Part shown: positions 36,824 to 46,950 of the stretch, one piece after another
Position numbering within the stretch: position 1 is the stretch's first letter
How the letters are laid out: each line of letters starts with the position of its first letter
NCBI RefSeq assembly: GCF_001429185.1
Contig: NZ_LMIW01000012.1
Span: 606 to 64,605 of the forward strand
Reading direction: 5' to 3'
Origin: Terrabacter sp. Root85
GTDB lineage: Bacteria; Actinomycetota; Actinomycetes; Actinomycetales; Dermatophilaceae
DNA: 64,000 nucleotides
Program-made: the position numbers and the translations under genes
The notes under the pieces: generated by a model
What the model saw: the letters and a program-made list of their open reading frames with translations, nothing else
The model's database searches: none
What the model was told of the DNA's origin: nothing

Positions 36824-39496
36824 ATGGAAACCGCTGAGATCAGGCGTCGTTGGCTCTCGTACTTCGGCAGCCGCGGCCACACCGTCGTGCCGAGCGCCCC
36901 GCTCGTGCACGAGGACCCGAACCTGCTGTTCGTCAACGCCGGCATGGTCCCCTTCAAGCCATACTTCCTCGGTCAGGAGACCCCGCAGTTCTCGCGCGCC
37001 ACGAGCGTGCAGAAGTGCGTGCGGACCCTCGACATCGAGGAGGTCGGCAAGACCACCCGGCACGGCACGTTCTTCCAGATGAACGGCAACTTCAGCTTCG
37101 GCGACTACTTCAAGGAAGGCGCCATCGAGCTGGCGTGGGAGCTCATCACCCGCAGCCAGGCCGAGGGTGGCCTCGGGTTCGAGGAGAAGGACCTCTACGC
37201 GTCCGTCTACCACGAGGACGACGAGGCGATCGCGCTCTGGAAGAAGATCGCGGGCCTCTCCGACGACCGCATCGTGCGCCTCGGGCGCAAGGACAACTAC
37301 TGGAACATGGGCGTCGCCGGTCCTGGCGGCCCGTGCTCCGAGATCCTGCTCGACCGCGGCCGCGAGTTCGGCGCCGACGGCGACTGGGAGGCGGGCGACC
37401 GCTACCTCGAGTTCTGGAACCTCGTGTTCATGCAGTACGAGCTCGAGAACGTCCGGTCGAAGGAGGACTTCGACATCGCGGGCGAGCTGCCCAAGCGCAA
37501 CATCGACACCGGCATGGGGCTAGAGCGCGTCGCGTTCCTGCTCCAGGGCGTCGACAACATCTACGAGACCGACGAGGTCTTCCCGGTCATCGCCGCCGCG
37601 GAGGACCTCACGGGCCGTCGCTACGGCGCCGACCACGAGGACGACGTGCGCTTCCGCGTCGTCGCCGACCACGTGCGCAGCTCGCTCATGCTCATCGGTG
37701 ACGGCGTCACACCCGGCAACGAGGGCCGCGGCTACGTCCTGCGCCGACTGTTGCGCCGTGCGGTCCGCTCGATGCGCCTGCTCGGCGTCGACGCGCCGAC
37801 CCTCGAGCAGCTGCTGCCGGTCAGCATGGATCGGATGAAGGCCTCCTACCCGGAGCTCGAGACCGACTTCCACCGGATCAGCCAGGTCGCGTACGCCGAG
37901 GAGGACGCCTTCCGGCGCACCCTGAGCTCGGGCACGACGATCCTCGACACGGCGGTGGCGCGGGCCAAGTCGTCCGGTGCGACGACCCTCGGCGGGGCTG
38001 AGGCGTTCGCGCTGCACGACACCTACGGCTTCCCGATCGACCTGACGCTCGAGATGGCCGCGGAGCAGGGGCTGCAGGTCGACGAGCCCGGCTTCCGCCG
38101 GCTCATGGGCGAGCAGCGCGACCGGGCCAAGGCCGATGCGCGGGCGAAGAAGTCGGCGCACGGTGACACGAGCGTCTACCGGCAGCTGTCCGACACCCTC
38201 GGGCGTGACGTCGAGTTCACCGGCTACGACCAGACGCTGACCGACACCCGCATCCGGGGGCTGATCCGCGACGGCGCCGTCGTCGACCGGGTCGGTCCCG
38301 GCGACGAGATCGAGGTCGTGCTCGACCGTACGCCGCTCTACGCGGAGTCCGGTGGTCAGCAGGCCGACCACGGGCACATCCGCCTCGCGAACGGTGCCCT
38401 CATCGAGGTCACCGACGTCCAGCGACCCATCACCGGCCTCGTCGTGCACCGCGCGACGGTGCTCGAGGGCGAGGCCGGCCTGGGCGAGGACGCCGAGGCC
38501 GAGGTGGACGTCGTGCGCCGCCGGTCGATCTCGCGCGCCCACACGGCGACCCACATGGTGCACCAGGCCCTGCGCGACGAGCTCGGTGACACGGCGACGC
38601 AGGCCGGGTCCGAGAACTCCCCGGGCCGCCTGCGTTTCGACTTCAAGTCGCTCCAGGCCCCCCCGGCCGCGGCGATGGGTGAGATCGAGGCGCGGATCAA
38701 CGCCGTGCTGCTCGACGACCTGCCCGTCACGGCGGACGTCATGAACATCGACGCGGCGAAGAAGCTCGGCGCCATGGCGCTCTTCGGCGAGAAGTACGGC
38801 GAACGGGTCCGGGTCGTCTCGATCGGCGAGTGGTCGCGTGAGCTGTGTGTCGGCACGCACACGCCTCGCGTCGGCCAGATCGGTGTCGTCAAGCTGCTCG
38901 GCGAGAGCTCGATCGGTTCCGGCGTGCGACGCGTCGAGGCGCTCGTGGGTGCCGACGCGTACTCCCACCTGGCCCGCGAGGCCACGATCGTCAGCCAGCT
39001 GACCGACACGCTCGGGGTCCGCCGGGACGAGCTCCCCGACCGCATCGCGACGATCCTCGGACGGCTGCGCGACGCCGAGAAGGAGATCGCCGCCGTGCGC
39101 CAGAGCCAGGTGCTCGGGGCTGCGTCCGGTCTCGTCCAGTCGGCTCGCGACATCGCCGGCGTGACGTTCGTCAGCCACGACGCGGGTGACGGGGTCACCG
39201 GCGACGACCTGCGCAAGCTCGTCACCGACGTGCGGGGCCGCCTCGGCAACGACCGGCCGGTGCTCGTGTCGATGGCCTCCGTGGCGAACGGTCGTCCCGT
39301 CGTCATCGTCGCGACGAACGAGCGCGCCCGGGAGGCCGGGCTCAAGGCCGGGGCCTTCGTCAAGTCGGCCGCTCAGGCGCTCGGCGGCGGTGGCGGCGGC
39401 AAGGACGACCTGGCCCAGGGCGGAGGCACCGACGCGACCCGTGTCTCGGTGGCTCTCGGCACCGTCGAGGACCAGCTCCGAAACCGGAGCGCGTGA
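36824..39496 (+). CDS. alaS: Alanyl-tRNA synthetase
   Basis: 890 residues from ATG 36824, opening [20 protein letters not shown] as AlaRS proteins do; a longer frame to 36512 runs through the leader. Class II core with [18 protein letters not shown] and [20 protein letters not shown], the editing-domain zinc site HTATHMVH plus CVGTH, and the C-terminal DHHA1-type domain ([15 protein letters not shown]). Charges tRNA-Ala and hydrolyses mischarged Ser/Gly. Followed within two bases by ruvX. Confidence 0.97.
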   Translation: METAEIRRRWLSYFGSRGHTVVPSAPLVHEDPNLLFVNAGMVPFKPYFLGQETPQFSRATSVQKCVRTLDIEEVGKTTRHGTFFQMNGNFSFGDYFKEGAIELAWELITRSQAEGGLGFEEKDLYASVYHEDDEAIALWKKIAGLSDDRIVRLGRKDNYWNMGVAGPGGPCSEILLDRGREFGADGDWEAGDRYLEFWNLVFMQYELENVRSKEDFDIAGELPKRNIDTGMGLERVAFLLQGVDNIYETDEVFPVIAAAEDLTGRRYGADHEDDVRFRVVADHVRSSLMLIGDGVTPGNEGRGYVLRRLLRRAVRSMRLLGVDAPTLEQLLPVSMDRMKASYPELETDFHRISQVAYAEEDAFRRTLSSGTTILDTAVARAKSSGATTLGGAEAFALHDTYGFPIDLTLEMAAEQGLQVDEPGFRRLMGEQRDRAKADARAKKSAHGDTSVYRQLSDTLGRDVEFTGYDQTLTDTRIRGLIRDGAVVDRVGPGDEIEVVLDRTPLYAESGGQQADHGHIRLANGALIEVTDVQRPITGLVVHRATVLEGEAGLGEDAEAEVDVVRRRSISRAHTATHMVHQALRDELGDTATQAGSENSPGRLRFDFKSLQAPPAAAMGEIEARINAVLLDDLPVTADVMNIDAAKKLGAMALFGEKYGERVRVVSIGEWSRELCVGTHTPRVGQIGVVKLLGESSIGSGVRRVEALVGADAYSHLAREATIVSQLTDTLGVRRDELPDRIATILGRLRDAEKEIAAVRQSQVLGAASGLVQSARDIAGVTFVSHDAGDGVTGDDLRKLVTDVRGRLGNDRPVLVSMASVANGRPVVIVATNERAREAGLKAGAFVKSAAQALGGGGGGKDDLAQGGGTDATRVSVALGTVEDQLRNRSA

Positions 39497-39497
39497 C

Positions 39498-40004
39498 TTG
39501 ACCGACCCCCGCACCCGTCCCGGGGCACGCGTCGGCGTCGACGTGGGCAATGCCCGCGTCGGCGTCGCCGCGTCGGACGCCTCGGGAGTGCTCGCCCACC
39601 CGGTGCGCACGCTGCCCCGCGACGTCGCGTCCGACAGCGACGTCGAGGCCATCGTCGCCCTGACTCGGGAGCTGGAGGCGATCGAGGTCGTCGTCGGCCT
39701 GCCGCGGCTGCTGTCGGGCGACGAGGGCGAGGCCGCCCGCATCGCGCGCGACTATGCCGGTCGGCTCGCGGCCCGTCTGGGTACGGTGGGGGTGCGGATG
39801 GTCGATGAACGCTTGACCACCGTGGACGCGCACCGCAGACTACGCGACAGCGGCGTCCCGGGTCGGGGGCAACGGGCCGTCGTCGACCAGGCCGCTGCGG
39901 TGCTCATCCTGCAGTCGGCCCTCGACACCGAAGCGCTGTCGGGCAGGCCGCCCGGAGAGACCGTCACCCCGGGGGGCAAACGGAAGAAGGAACGTCGCCG
40001 ATGA
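39498..40004 (+). CDS. ruvX: Putative Holliday junction resolvase / pre-16S rRNA nuclease RuvX (YqgF)
   Basis: 168 residues from TTG 39498, directly after the alaS stop. RNase H-like fold with GVDVGNARVGVAASD, VVVGLPRLLSGDEGEAA and VDERLTTVDAHRRLR. Family members act in 16S rRNA 5' maturation or Holliday junction processing. A basic ~25-residue tail (ending GGKRKKERRR) may help bind nucleic acid. The stop overlaps the mltG ATG. The alaS-ruvX-mltG-aroE order is conserved in mycobacteria. Confidence 0.92.
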   Translation: MTDPRTRPGARVGVDVGNARVGVAASDASGVLAHPVRTLPRDVASDSDVEAIVALTRELEAIEVVVGLPRLLSGDEGEAARIARDYAGRLAARLGTVGVRMVDERLTTVDAHRRLRDSGVPGRGQRAVVDQAAAVLILQSALDTEALSGRPPGETVTPGGKRKKERRR

Positions 40005-41224
40005 AGGACCATCTCGAGACATCCATCTTCGGCGACCACGAGGAGACCGTCGAGCACGTCGAGGAGACGCACGCCGCGCCCCCGATGAGCCGACGCGAGA
40101 TGCGCGAGCAGGAGCTCGCCGCTCGCAAGCGCAGCAGCCGTCGCGGCGGCAAGGGCGGCTCCTCCGGTGCGCCGAAGGGAAGGCCGTCCGTCTTCCGGCG
40201 ACTCGTCGTCATCGTGCTCGCCCTCGCCGTCATCGGTGGCGGCGTGGCCGTCGCCTACAAGGCGCTCAAGCCCGTCGTCGAGGGCTTCCTCGAGTCCAAC
40301 GACTACCCGGGGCCAGGCACGGGCGAGATCCGCGTGACCGTCGACCAGGGTGCGGGCGGCAGCGCGATCGCCAAGACCCTCGCCGAGCAGGACGTCGTCA
40401 AGTCGAGCAAGGCCTTCATCGAGGCCGCCAACAACGACCCGAAGAGCGCAGGCATCCAGCCGGGCGTCTACGAGATGAAGAAGCAGATGAAGGCGTCCGA
40501 CGCCCTCTCGATCCTCGTCGACCCGAAGAACCGCCTCGTCACCCGCGTCACCATCCCCGAGGGGCTCTGGGCGACCGAGATCTACGCCAAGCTCTCCGCG
40601 TCGTCGGGCATCCCGGTGGCGCAGTACACCGCCGCGGCCAAGAAGGTCGACGAGCTCGGACTGCCGCCGTCGGCCAAGGGCAACCTCGAGGGTTACCTCT
40701 TCCCGGCGAGCTACGAGTTCGGCCCGACGGCCACGGCGCTCGACCAGCTCAAGCAGATGGTCGCCGAGTCGACGAAGCGTCTGGACGCACTCGGCATCAC
40801 ACCCGACCGGATGGAGCGTGTCGTCACGGTCGCGAGCCTCGTCGAGGGTGAGGCCCAGCTCGACTCCGACCGCCCCAAGGTCGCCCGAGTCGTCGAGAAC
40901 CGTCTCGCGGCCAAGATGTCGCTCGGTTTCGACTCGACGGTCAACTACATCTTCAAGAAGCGCGGCGTGCCGACGCAGGAGATGCTCGACAGCAACAACC
41001 CCTACAACACGCGCCGGTTCACGGGCCTGCCTCCCGGCCCGATCTCCAACCCCGGCGAGAGCGCCCTCGAGGCAGCCGCCAGCCCGGTGGCCGGACCGTG
41101 GCTCTACTTCGTGACGGTCAACCTCGACACCGGCGAGACGAAGTTCGCCGCGACGTACGAGGAGCACCAGCGCAACGTGGCCCAGTTCCAGAAGTGGTGC
41201 ACCGACAACAAGGGCAAGTGCTGA
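40001..41224 (+). CDS. mltG: Endolytic murein transglycosylase MltG
   Basis: 407 residues. A charged cytoplasmic ~65-residue N-terminus, one membrane helix (about 66-88, VFRRLVVIVLALAVIGGGVA), a LysM-like region and the YceG catalytic domain. The catalytic Glu is in VASLVEGEAQ, and LGFDSTVNYIF, RRFTGLPPGPISNPG and WLYFVTVN are family motifs. It cuts nascent peptidoglycan and sets glycan length at the membrane. Two Cys at the extreme C-terminus ([10 protein letters not shown]) could pair. Start overlaps the ruvX stop (ATGA); aroE begins inside its last codons. Confidence 0.94.
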   Translation: MKDHLETSIFGDHEETVEHVEETHAAPPMSRREMREQELAARKRSSRRGGKGGSSGAPKGRPSVFRRLVVIVLALAVIGGGVAVAYKALKPVVEGFLESNDYPGPGTGEIRVTVDQGAGGSAIAKTLAEQDVVKSSKAFIEAANNDPKSAGIQPGVYEMKKQMKASDALSILVDPKNRLVTRVTIPEGLWATEIYAKLSASSGIPVAQYTAAAKKVDELGLPPSAKGNLEGYLFPASYEFGPTATALDQLKQMVAESTKRLDALGITPDRMERVVTVASLVEGEAQLDSDRPKVARVVENRLAAKMSLGFDSTVNYIFKKRGVPTQEMLDSNNPYNTRRFTGLPPGPISNPGESALEAAASPVAGPWLYFVTVNLDTGETKFAATYEEHQRNVAQFQKWCTDNKGKC

Positions 41225-42078
41225 GCGAGGGGCGCGGCGTCGCCCGACACTGTGCGGTGTGGGGCAGCCCGATCGGGCACTCGCTCTCGCCCGTGCTGCA
41301 CCGGGCGGCGTATGCGGCCCTGGCCCTGCACCACTGGTCCTACGAGCGGCGCGAGGTCGACGAGGCCAGCTTCGCCGACGCCTTCGCGGGGCTCGACGAG
41401 ACCTGGGTCGGCCTGTCGCTGACGATGCCGCTCAAGGAGGTCGCGCTGCGCGCTGCGACGACGGTGACGCGGGTCGCGGCGGTCACGGGTGCCGCCAACA
41501 CCCTCGTGCGCGACGCAGACGACTCGTCCGGTTGGACGGCGCACAACACCGACGTCCACGGCCTCACGACGGCGCTGCGCCTCGCCGGGTGCACCGACCC
41601 CACGAGCCTGCTGGTCATCGGGTCGGGCGCCACCGCCCGCTCGGCGATCGCGACGCTGGCACCCGGCGGGCGCGTCGTCCTCATGGTCCGGCACCGGGTC
41701 CGCCCCGAGACGCTGGCACAGGCCGAGGCCGCCGGACTGACCGTCGAGACCGTCGGACTGGGGGAGTGGGCCGCAGGGGCCGAGGTCGACGCCGTCGTCA
41801 GCACCGTCCCACCTGCGTCGGTGCCCGACCTCGACGGCTTCCCCGTCGCGACCCACCGAGACCACCGCCCCGTCGTCCTCGACGCCGTCTACGGCTCGGG
41901 CGAGACGCGCCTCCAGCGCACAGCCCGTGAGCGTGGCTGGAGCGTCGCCGAGGGCACCGACATGCTCCTGCACCAGGCCACCGAGCAGGTGCGCCTCATG
42001 ACGGGTCACGACGCACCGCTCGGCGCCATGGCGGACGCCCTCCGGGTGGCGCTGCGCGATCGGCGTGACGAGCCGTGA
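41218..42078 (+). CDS. aroE: Shikimate dehydrogenase
   Basis: 286 residues from GTG 41218, overlapping mltG by seven bases; upstream in-frame sequence is mltG out of frame. Reduces 3-dehydroshikimate to shikimate. Shikimate-binding motifs [24 protein letters not shown] with its Lys, GAANTLV and HNTDVHG are present; the nucleotide loop [16 protein letters not shown] deviates slightly from the GAGGAS type, as in many actinobacterial AroE-like proteins. Stop overlaps the prepilin peptidase gene (GTGA). Confidence 0.92.
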   Translation: MLSEGRGVARHCAVWGSPIGHSLSPVLHRAAYAALALHHWSYERREVDEASFADAFAGLDETWVGLSLTMPLKEVALRAATTVTRVAAVTGAANTLVRDADDSSGWTAHNTDVHGLTTALRLAGCTDPTSLLVIGSGATARSAIATLAPGGRVVLMVRHRVRPETLAQAEAAGLTVETVGLGEWAAGAEVDAVVSTVPPASVPDLDGFPVATHRDHRPVVLDAVYGSGETRLQRTARERGWSVAEGTDMLLHQATEQVRLMTGHDAPLGAMADALRVALRDRRDEP

Positions 42079-42788
42079 TCCCACCGATGACGTGGGCCGA
42101 GGCCCCCGGTGCGCCGTGGTGGTTCGTCCTGGCGCTCGCCGTCGCCGGTGCGCTCGTCGGAGTGGTGCTCCGTCGCCGCGTCGCGACGGGTGGCTACCGG
42201 CTCGACGACGAGACGGGGCCGCTGCCGCGGGTGCCCTCGGTGGTCGTCCCCGTCGCGCTCGCCCTGCTCTGGGGGCTGCTCGGCTGGCGTTTCGGTCCGC
42301 TGTCGGACTGGGCGCTGACGCCGGCCTACCTCGCGTTCGCCTTCGTCGCGGTCGCCCTCGCCTGGATCGACGCCGACGTGCACCGCCTCCCGCGCGGACT
42401 GACGCGGCCGGCATACCCCCTGCTCGTCGCCCAGCTCGCGCTGGCGTCCCTCGCCTCGGGCGACTGGGAGGCGCTGCGGCGGGCGGCGATCGCCGGTGCC
42501 GTCCTCTGGACGATCTACTTCGTCCTCGCCCTCGTGGCCGCGCTGCTCGGCAGCGGCTTCGGCTACGGCGACGTGACGCTCGCCGGGCTCGTCGGTCTCG
42601 CGACGGGCTACGTGAGCGTGTCGACGACCCTGGTCGCGTCGTACGCCGCGTTCATCCTCGCGGGGGTCTACGGGCTCGTGCGGCTCGTCCTCCGGCGCGG
42701 CACCCGCAAGGACGACATCGCCTTCGGCCCGTGGATGCTGCTCGGCCTGCTCATCTCGCTCCTCGTCCAGGTGCGCCCGCTCGTCTGA
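42075..42788 (+). CDS. A24-family prepilin peptidase-like membrane protein
   Basis: 237 residues from GTG 42075. Six to eight hydrophobic segments. The two aspartates of the GxGD-type aspartyl protease family are visible in [12 protein letters not shown] and [11 protein letters not shown]. It lacks the N-terminal cysteine methyltransferase domain of full PilD proteins. Such peptidases cut type IV pilin-like signal peptides at the membrane. No pilin, ATPase or secretin gene is in the window, so its substrates would be encoded elsewhere. Rv2551c occupies the same place in M. tuberculosis. Confidence 0.88.
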   Translation: MIPPMTWAEAPGAPWWFVLALAVAGALVGVVLRRRVATGGYRLDDETGPLPRVPSVVVPVALALLWGLLGWRFGPLSDWALTPAYLAFAFVAVALAWIDADVHRLPRGLTRPAYPLLVAQLALASLASGDWEALRRAAIAGAVLWTIYFVLALVAALLGSGFGYGDVTLAGLVGLATGYVSVSTTLVASYAAFILAGVYGLVRLVLRRGTRKDDIAFGPWMLLGLLISLLVQVRPLV

Positions 42789-42880
42789 CCGACCCGAACC
42801 CGACGGAGCCGGCCCCGGCCCGCGGTCCCGCGGAGCGGGCGGGTCGGGGGCGACGACGGACCCCGTGGGAGGATCGGGTC

Positions 42881-44101
42881 ATGTTGCGTTGGTTGACGGC
42901 CGGTGAGTCGCACGGTCCCGCACTCGTCGCCATGATCGAGGGGCTCCCCGCCGGCGTCGAGGTCGGCGCGAAGGACCTGCAGGACGCCCTGTCCCGCCGC
43001 CGACTCGGCTACGGCCGCGGCGCGCGGATGAAGTTCGAGCAGGACGAGGTCGAGTTCCTCGGCGGGCTGCGCCACGGCCTGACGCTCGGTTCGCCGATCG
43101 CGGTGCGCATCGGCAACAGCGAGTGGCCCAAGTGGACGACCGTGATGAGCCCCGAGGCCGTCAGCGACGAGGCGTTCGCCGCCTCCGACGACGTCAACGC
43201 CGAGAAGGAGGTCGCGCGCAACAAGCCGCTGACCCGCCCGCGGCCGGGTCATGCCGATCTCGTCGGCATGCAGAAGTACGGCCACGAGGACGCCCGCCCC
43301 GTGCTCGAGCGCGCGTCGGCCCGTGAGACGGCGGCCCGGGTCGCCCTCGGTGAGATCGCCGCTCGGTTCCTCGAGCAGTCCTACGGCATCCGCCTCGTCT
43401 CACACACCGTCTCGATCGGGACGGCGGGTGTGCCCGCAGGCGCGGCCCTGCCGACGCCCGACGACGTCGAGCGTCTCGACGCCGACCCGGTGCGCGCCTT
43501 CGACCCGTCGGGGTCCGCGGCCATGGTCGCGGAGGTCGACGCGGCGAGGAAGGACGGCGACACCCTCGGCGGCGTCGTCGAGGTGCTCGCCTACGGCGTG
43601 CCGCCGGGCCTCGGCTCGCACGTCCACTGGGACCGAAAGCTCGACGGGCAGCTCGCCCAGGCCCTCATGAGCATCCAGGCGATCAAGGGCGTCGAGGTCG
43701 GCGACGGTTTCGAGACGGCCCGCCGTCGTGGCTCCGAGGCGCACGACGAGATGGAGATGGTCGACGGCGTCATCACCCGTCGCACCGGCCGCGCCGGTGG
43801 CACCGAGGGTGGCATGTCGACCGGTCAGGTGCTCCGCGTCCGCGCCGCGATGAAGCCGATCAGCACGGTGCCCCGCGCCCTGTCGACGGTCGACGTCGCG
43901 ACGGGCGAGGCCGCGACCGCCATCCACCAGCGTTCCGACGTGTGCGCCGTGCCCGCAGCGGGCGTCGTCGCCGAGGCGATGGTCGCGCTCGTGCTCGCGC
44001 AGTCCTGCCTCGAGAAGTTCGGGGGCGACTCGGTGGCCGAGACGTCACGCAACCACACGGCATACCTCGACGGCATCCGGGAGGGGCTGCGCACATGGTG
44101 A
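42881..44101 (+). CDS. aroC: Chorismate synthase
   Basis: 406 residues from ATG 42881 with GGAGGA upstream. Makes chorismate from 5-enolpyruvylshikimate 3-phosphate using reduced FMN. Family signatures [39 protein letters not shown] and [17 protein letters not shown] are all present, as is the C-terminal [13 protein letters not shown]. The 92-base gap from the previous gene shows no clear terminator. Its stop lies inside the aroK start region. Confidence 0.97.
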   Translation: MLRWLTAGESHGPALVAMIEGLPAGVEVGAKDLQDALSRRRLGYGRGARMKFEQDEVEFLGGLRHGLTLGSPIAVRIGNSEWPKWTTVMSPEAVSDEAFAASDDVNAEKEVARNKPLTRPRPGHADLVGMQKYGHEDARPVLERASARETAARVALGEIAARFLEQSYGIRLVSHTVSIGTAGVPAGAALPTPDDVERLDADPVRAFDPSGSAAMVAEVDAARKDGDTLGGVVEVLAYGVPPGLGSHVHWDRKLDGQLAQALMSIQAIKGVEVGDGFETARRRGSEAHDEMEMVDGVITRRTGRAGGTEGGMSTGQVLRVRAAMKPISTVPRALSTVDVATGEAATAIHQRSDVCAVPAAGVVAEAMVALVLAQSCLEKFGGDSVAETSRNHTAYLDGIREGLRTW

Positions 44102-44625
44102 ACGACCACGTGACCCGACCGGTCGCCGTCGTCGTCGGGCCTCCCGGCGCCGGCAAGACCACGGTCGGCCAGGCCCTCGCGGCGCGGCTCGGCGTGCCGT
44201 TCCACGACGTCGACGCGGCCATCGAGGCCGCGCAGGGACGCTCGATCTCCGACATCTTCGTCGACGACGGCGAGTCGGTCTTCCGCGACCTCGAGCGTGC
44301 CGAGGTGGCGCGTGCCCTCGCGGAGGAGCCTGGCGTCCTCTCGCTCGGTGGGGGAGCCGTCATGGACCCGCTCACCGAGGTGGCCCTCGCCGGCCACGCC
44401 GTCGTCTTCCTCGACGTCGCCATCGCCGACGCGAGCAAGCGGATCGGCTTCGACCGCTCGCGCCCGCTGCTGTCGGTCAACCCCCGCGCATCGTGGGTGC
44501 GGATGATGAACGACCGTCGCCCCACCTACGAGCGCGTCGCGACCGTGCGCGTCGACACCGCGGGACGCACGCCCGAGGAGGTCGTCGACGTCGTCGTCGC
44601 CGAGCTCGAGGCGGCCCGCGCGTGA
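44095..44625 (+). CDS. aroK: Shikimate kinase
   Basis: 176 residues from ATG 44095, overlapping aroC by seven bases; GTG 44110 is an alternative. Phosphorylates shikimate. P-loop GPPGAGKTT at 15-23, the shikimate-site [27 protein letters not shown] and [11 protein letters not shown], and lid region RPLLSV are in order. Stop overlaps the aroB start (GTGA). Confidence 0.95.
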   Translation: MVNDHVTRPVAVVVGPPGAGKTTVGQALAARLGVPFHDVDAAIEAAQGRSISDIFVDDGESVFRDLERAEVARALAEEPGVLSLGGGAVMDPLTEVALAGHAVVFLDVAIADASKRIGFDRSRPLLSVNPRASWVRMMNDRRPTYERVATVRVDTAGRTPEEVVDVVVAELEAARA

Positions 44626-45749
44626 GCGGTGCGGCCGAGCCGACGACGATCCCCGTCGGCGACGACTACGACGTCGTCATCGGGTCCGGCGTCCTCGACC
44701 GGGTCGGTGACCTGCTCGGCGACGACGTCGAGCGCGTCCTCGTCGTCCACCCCCCGACGCTGCCGGAGCTGACCTCGCGTCTCACCGCGGCCCTCGAGAG
44801 CCAGGGGTATGCCGTCCACGTCGCCGAGGTGCCCGACGCGGAGGCCGCCAAGACGGCCGAGGTCGCGGCAGCCCTCTGGGCCCAGCTGGGCCGGGCGGGC
44901 TTCACCCGCACCGACGCCGTCGTGGGAGTGGGGGGCGGCACGGTGACCGACCTCGCCGGCTTCGTCGCGGCGTCGTGGCTGCGCGGCGTGCGCGTCGTCC
45001 AGGTGCCGACGACCCTGCTCGGAATGGTCGATGCAGCCGTGGGCGGCAAGACCGGCATCAACACCGCCGAGGGCAAGAACCTCGTCGGTGCCTTCCACCC
45101 CCCGGCCGGGGTGCTCTGCGACGTCGACGTCCTCTCGAGCCTGCCCGAGGCCGACCTCGCCGCGGGACTGGCCGAGGTCGTCAAGTGCGGCTTCATCGCC
45201 GATCCGGTCATCCTCGACCTCGTGGAGATGGCCGTCGCCGACGACGCGGAGCAGGCGCGCAGCGCCGCCAACCCGCACCTGCGTGAGCTCATCGAGCGCG
45301 CCGTCCGGGTCAAGGCCGAGGTCGTCGCCGCGGACCTGCGCGAGAGCTCGCTGCGCGAGATCCTCAACTACGGCCACACCTTCGGCCACGCCATCGAGCA
45401 GGTGGAGCACTACTCGTGGCGGCACGGCGAGGCAGTCGGAGTCGGCATGGTCTACGTCGCCGAGCTCGCCCGCCTCACCGGTCACCTGACCGGTCCCGAG
45501 GGCGACGCGCTCGTCGCTCGACACCGCTCGGTCCTCAGGTCGCTCGGCCTCCCGACGACGTATGCCGCGGGGCGCTGGGACGAGCTGCTCACCGCGATGC
45601 GACGCGACAAGAAGTCCCGGGGCTCGACTCTGCGTTTCGTCGTGCTCGACGGGTTGGGCCGGCCGAACCGTCTGGCCGGGCCTGACGACGCGCTGCTCCA
45701 GGCGGCCTACGGCCTCGTGTCGCGGCGCCCCGACGCGAGGGCTCACTAG
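44622..45749 (+). CDS. aroB: 3-Dehydroquinate synthase
   Basis: 375 residues from GTG 44622. NAD-binding GVGGGTVTDLAGFVAASWLR and PTTLLGMVDAAVGGKTGIN, and zinc ligands in LAEVVKCGFI and NYGHTFGHAIE, mark a complete enzyme converting DAHP to 3-dehydroquinate. It ends in TAG, and this stop begins the next promoter hexamer. Confidence 0.96.
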   Translation: MSGAAEPTTIPVGDDYDVVIGSGVLDRVGDLLGDDVERVLVVHPPTLPELTSRLTAALESQGYAVHVAEVPDAEAAKTAEVAAALWAQLGRAGFTRTDAVVGVGGGTVTDLAGFVAASWLRGVRVVQVPTTLLGMVDAAVGGKTGINTAEGKNLVGAFHPPAGVLCDVDVLSSLPEADLAAGLAEVVKCGFIADPVILDLVEMAVADDAEQARSAANPHLRELIERAVRVKAEVVAADLRESSLREILNYGHTFGHAIEQVEHYSWRHGEAVGVGMVYVAELARLTGHLTGPEGDALVARHRSVLRSLGLPTTYAAGRWDELLTAMRRDKKSRGSTLRFVVLDGLGRPNRLAGPDDALLQAAYGLVSRRPDARAH

Positions 45750-45752
45750 ACT
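45747..45752 (+). promoter_or_regulatory. Leaderless-type -10 box for aroQ
   Basis: TAGACT begins with the aroB stop codon and lies 7 bases before the ATG at 45760; the hexamer is identical to that before pyrG. Confidence 0.5.
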
Positions 45753-45759
45753 CACGGCC

Positions 45760-46197
45760 ATGACGGCACCCACGGTCTTCGTCCTGTCGGGCCCCAACCT
45801 GAACCGTCTCGGCAGCCGCGAGCCGGAGGTCTACGGCTCCGACACGCTCGACGACGTCCACGCCGCGGTGCAGCGCGAGGCGCGCGAGCTCGGGCTCGTC
45901 GCCGACTGCCGCCAGACCAACCACGAGGGCGAGCTCATCGACTGGCTGCACGAGGCCGTCGACGTCGGCGCCGACGTCGTGCTCAACCCGGGCGCCTTCA
46001 CCCACTACTCGTATGCCGTCCGCGACGCGTGTGCCATCGTGACGACGAGCGGTCGCAGCCTCGTCGAGGTGCACCTGAGCAACCCGGCCGCGCGCGAGGA
46101 GTTCCGGCACACGTCCGTCGTCGCGGGCGTCGCGACCGGCACCGTCGCCGGCTTCGGCCTGCAGTCCTACCTGCTGGCGCTGCGCGCCCTCGTCTGA
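45760..46197 (+). CDS. aroQ: 3-Dehydroquinate dehydratase, type II
   Basis: 145 residues. Opens TVFVLSGPNLNRLGSREPEV then YG, with the catalytic Tyr; NPGAFTHYSYAVRDA, and the EVHLSNPAAREEFRHTSVV end with the catalytic His pair, are typical of the small dodecameric enzymes. Dehydrates 3-dehydroquinate, completing the aroB-aroQ-aroE segment. Last gene of the shikimate cluster. Confidence 0.95.
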   Translation: MTAPTVFVLSGPNLNRLGSREPEVYGSDTLDDVHAAVQREARELGLVADCRQTNHEGELIDWLHEAVDVGADVVLNPGAFTHYSYAVRDACAIVTTSGRSLVEVHLSNPAAREEFRHTSVVAGVATGTVAGFGLQSYLLALRALV

Positions 46198-46204
46198 CGC
46201 CACG

Positions 46205-46234
46205 GACGGGCGCCCCGTCACGATGTGGTGACGG
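46205..46234 (+). terminator. Terminator region after aroQ with two exclusive hairpins
   Basis: GACGGG (46205-46210) pairs with CCCGTC (46214-46219); alternatively CCGTCA (46215-46220) pairs with TGACGG (46229-46234). Both cannot form at once. Likely the end of the aro operon. Confidence 0.45.
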
Positions 46235-46272
46235 AGCCCGACGCTGGCGGTCCGGCTCGACTCCGGACGTCG

Positions 46273-46278
46273 TACGTT
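46273..46278 (+). promoter_or_regulatory. Leaderless-type -10 box, lipoprotein gene
   Basis: TACGTT lies 6 bases before the GTG at 46285. Confidence 0.4.
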
Positions 46279-46284
46279 GCTGTC

Positions 46285-46812
46285 GTGACCCTCGCAGGGC
46301 GGCTTGCAGCCGGCGGCGCGGTGCTCGTCGCCGCGGGCGCGCTGTCGGGATGCGTGCAGCCGGTCCGGCATCCGCCAGCGGCCCCGGCAGCGACCACCGT
46401 CGCGGTGCCCGGCTGCCCGCCGGTGGTGGTCACGCCGGTGCAGCGCGCGATCGTCGACTTCACCGACTTCGTCGTGCACGACGGCGTCACCTACAGCTCG
46501 CGCCCTGATCGGCCGCAGGCGCTCGCACCCGCCCAGCTCGGACCGGAGGTCTTCCGGGTCTCGTGCACCTACTCGAGTCTCAACGAGCACACCCAGTCCG
46601 AGCTGCCGGAGGCCACGGAGCACTCGGCCGGCTTCATCCCGGCCCGGTCACCGGTGTTCGAGCTCAAGGGATGGTCGGCGGCCTGTCGCCTCGCCGCCCA
46701 GCACGACGGCAGGTGGTACGTCTACCTCGCCACGGTTGACACGCCCGACGCCTCCAGGGTCGAGGAGTGTGCGCTCGACCCCGGCCGGTGGACCCAGGAC
46801 GAGCGTTCGTGA
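46285..46812 (+). CDS. Putative lipoprotein, unknown function
   Basis: 175 residues from GTG 46285, which gives a normal lipoprotein signal peptide: hydrophobic LAAGGAVLVAAGA and lipobox LSGC ending at C23. A longer frame to 46225 would put ~20 residues before the signal. The mature ~150 residues contain four further cysteines and YSSRPDRPQALAPAQLGPEV, with no recognised domain. A TACGTT hexamer upstream suggests its own leaderless promoter. Membrane-anchored on the outer face. Confidence 0.7.
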   Translation: MTLAGRLAAGGAVLVAAGALSGCVQPVRHPPAAPAATTVAVPGCPPVVVTPVQRAIVDFTDFVVHDGVTYSSRPDRPQALAPAQLGPEVFRVSCTYSSLNEHTQSELPEATEHSAGFIPARSPVFELKGWSAACRLAAQHDGRWYVYLATVDTPDASRVEECALDPGRWTQDERS

Positions 46813-46950
46813 TGCCTGGGACCGAGGGCGCCCCTCGATGACAGCCCCTCTCACAGCGGCCGCACAGACGGCGCAACGGCTCAGCACGGACGCGACTCCC
46901 AGAGTCTTCTCAGGAGGGACCACCGGGTCCCGCGACGAAAGGGTCGGCCC

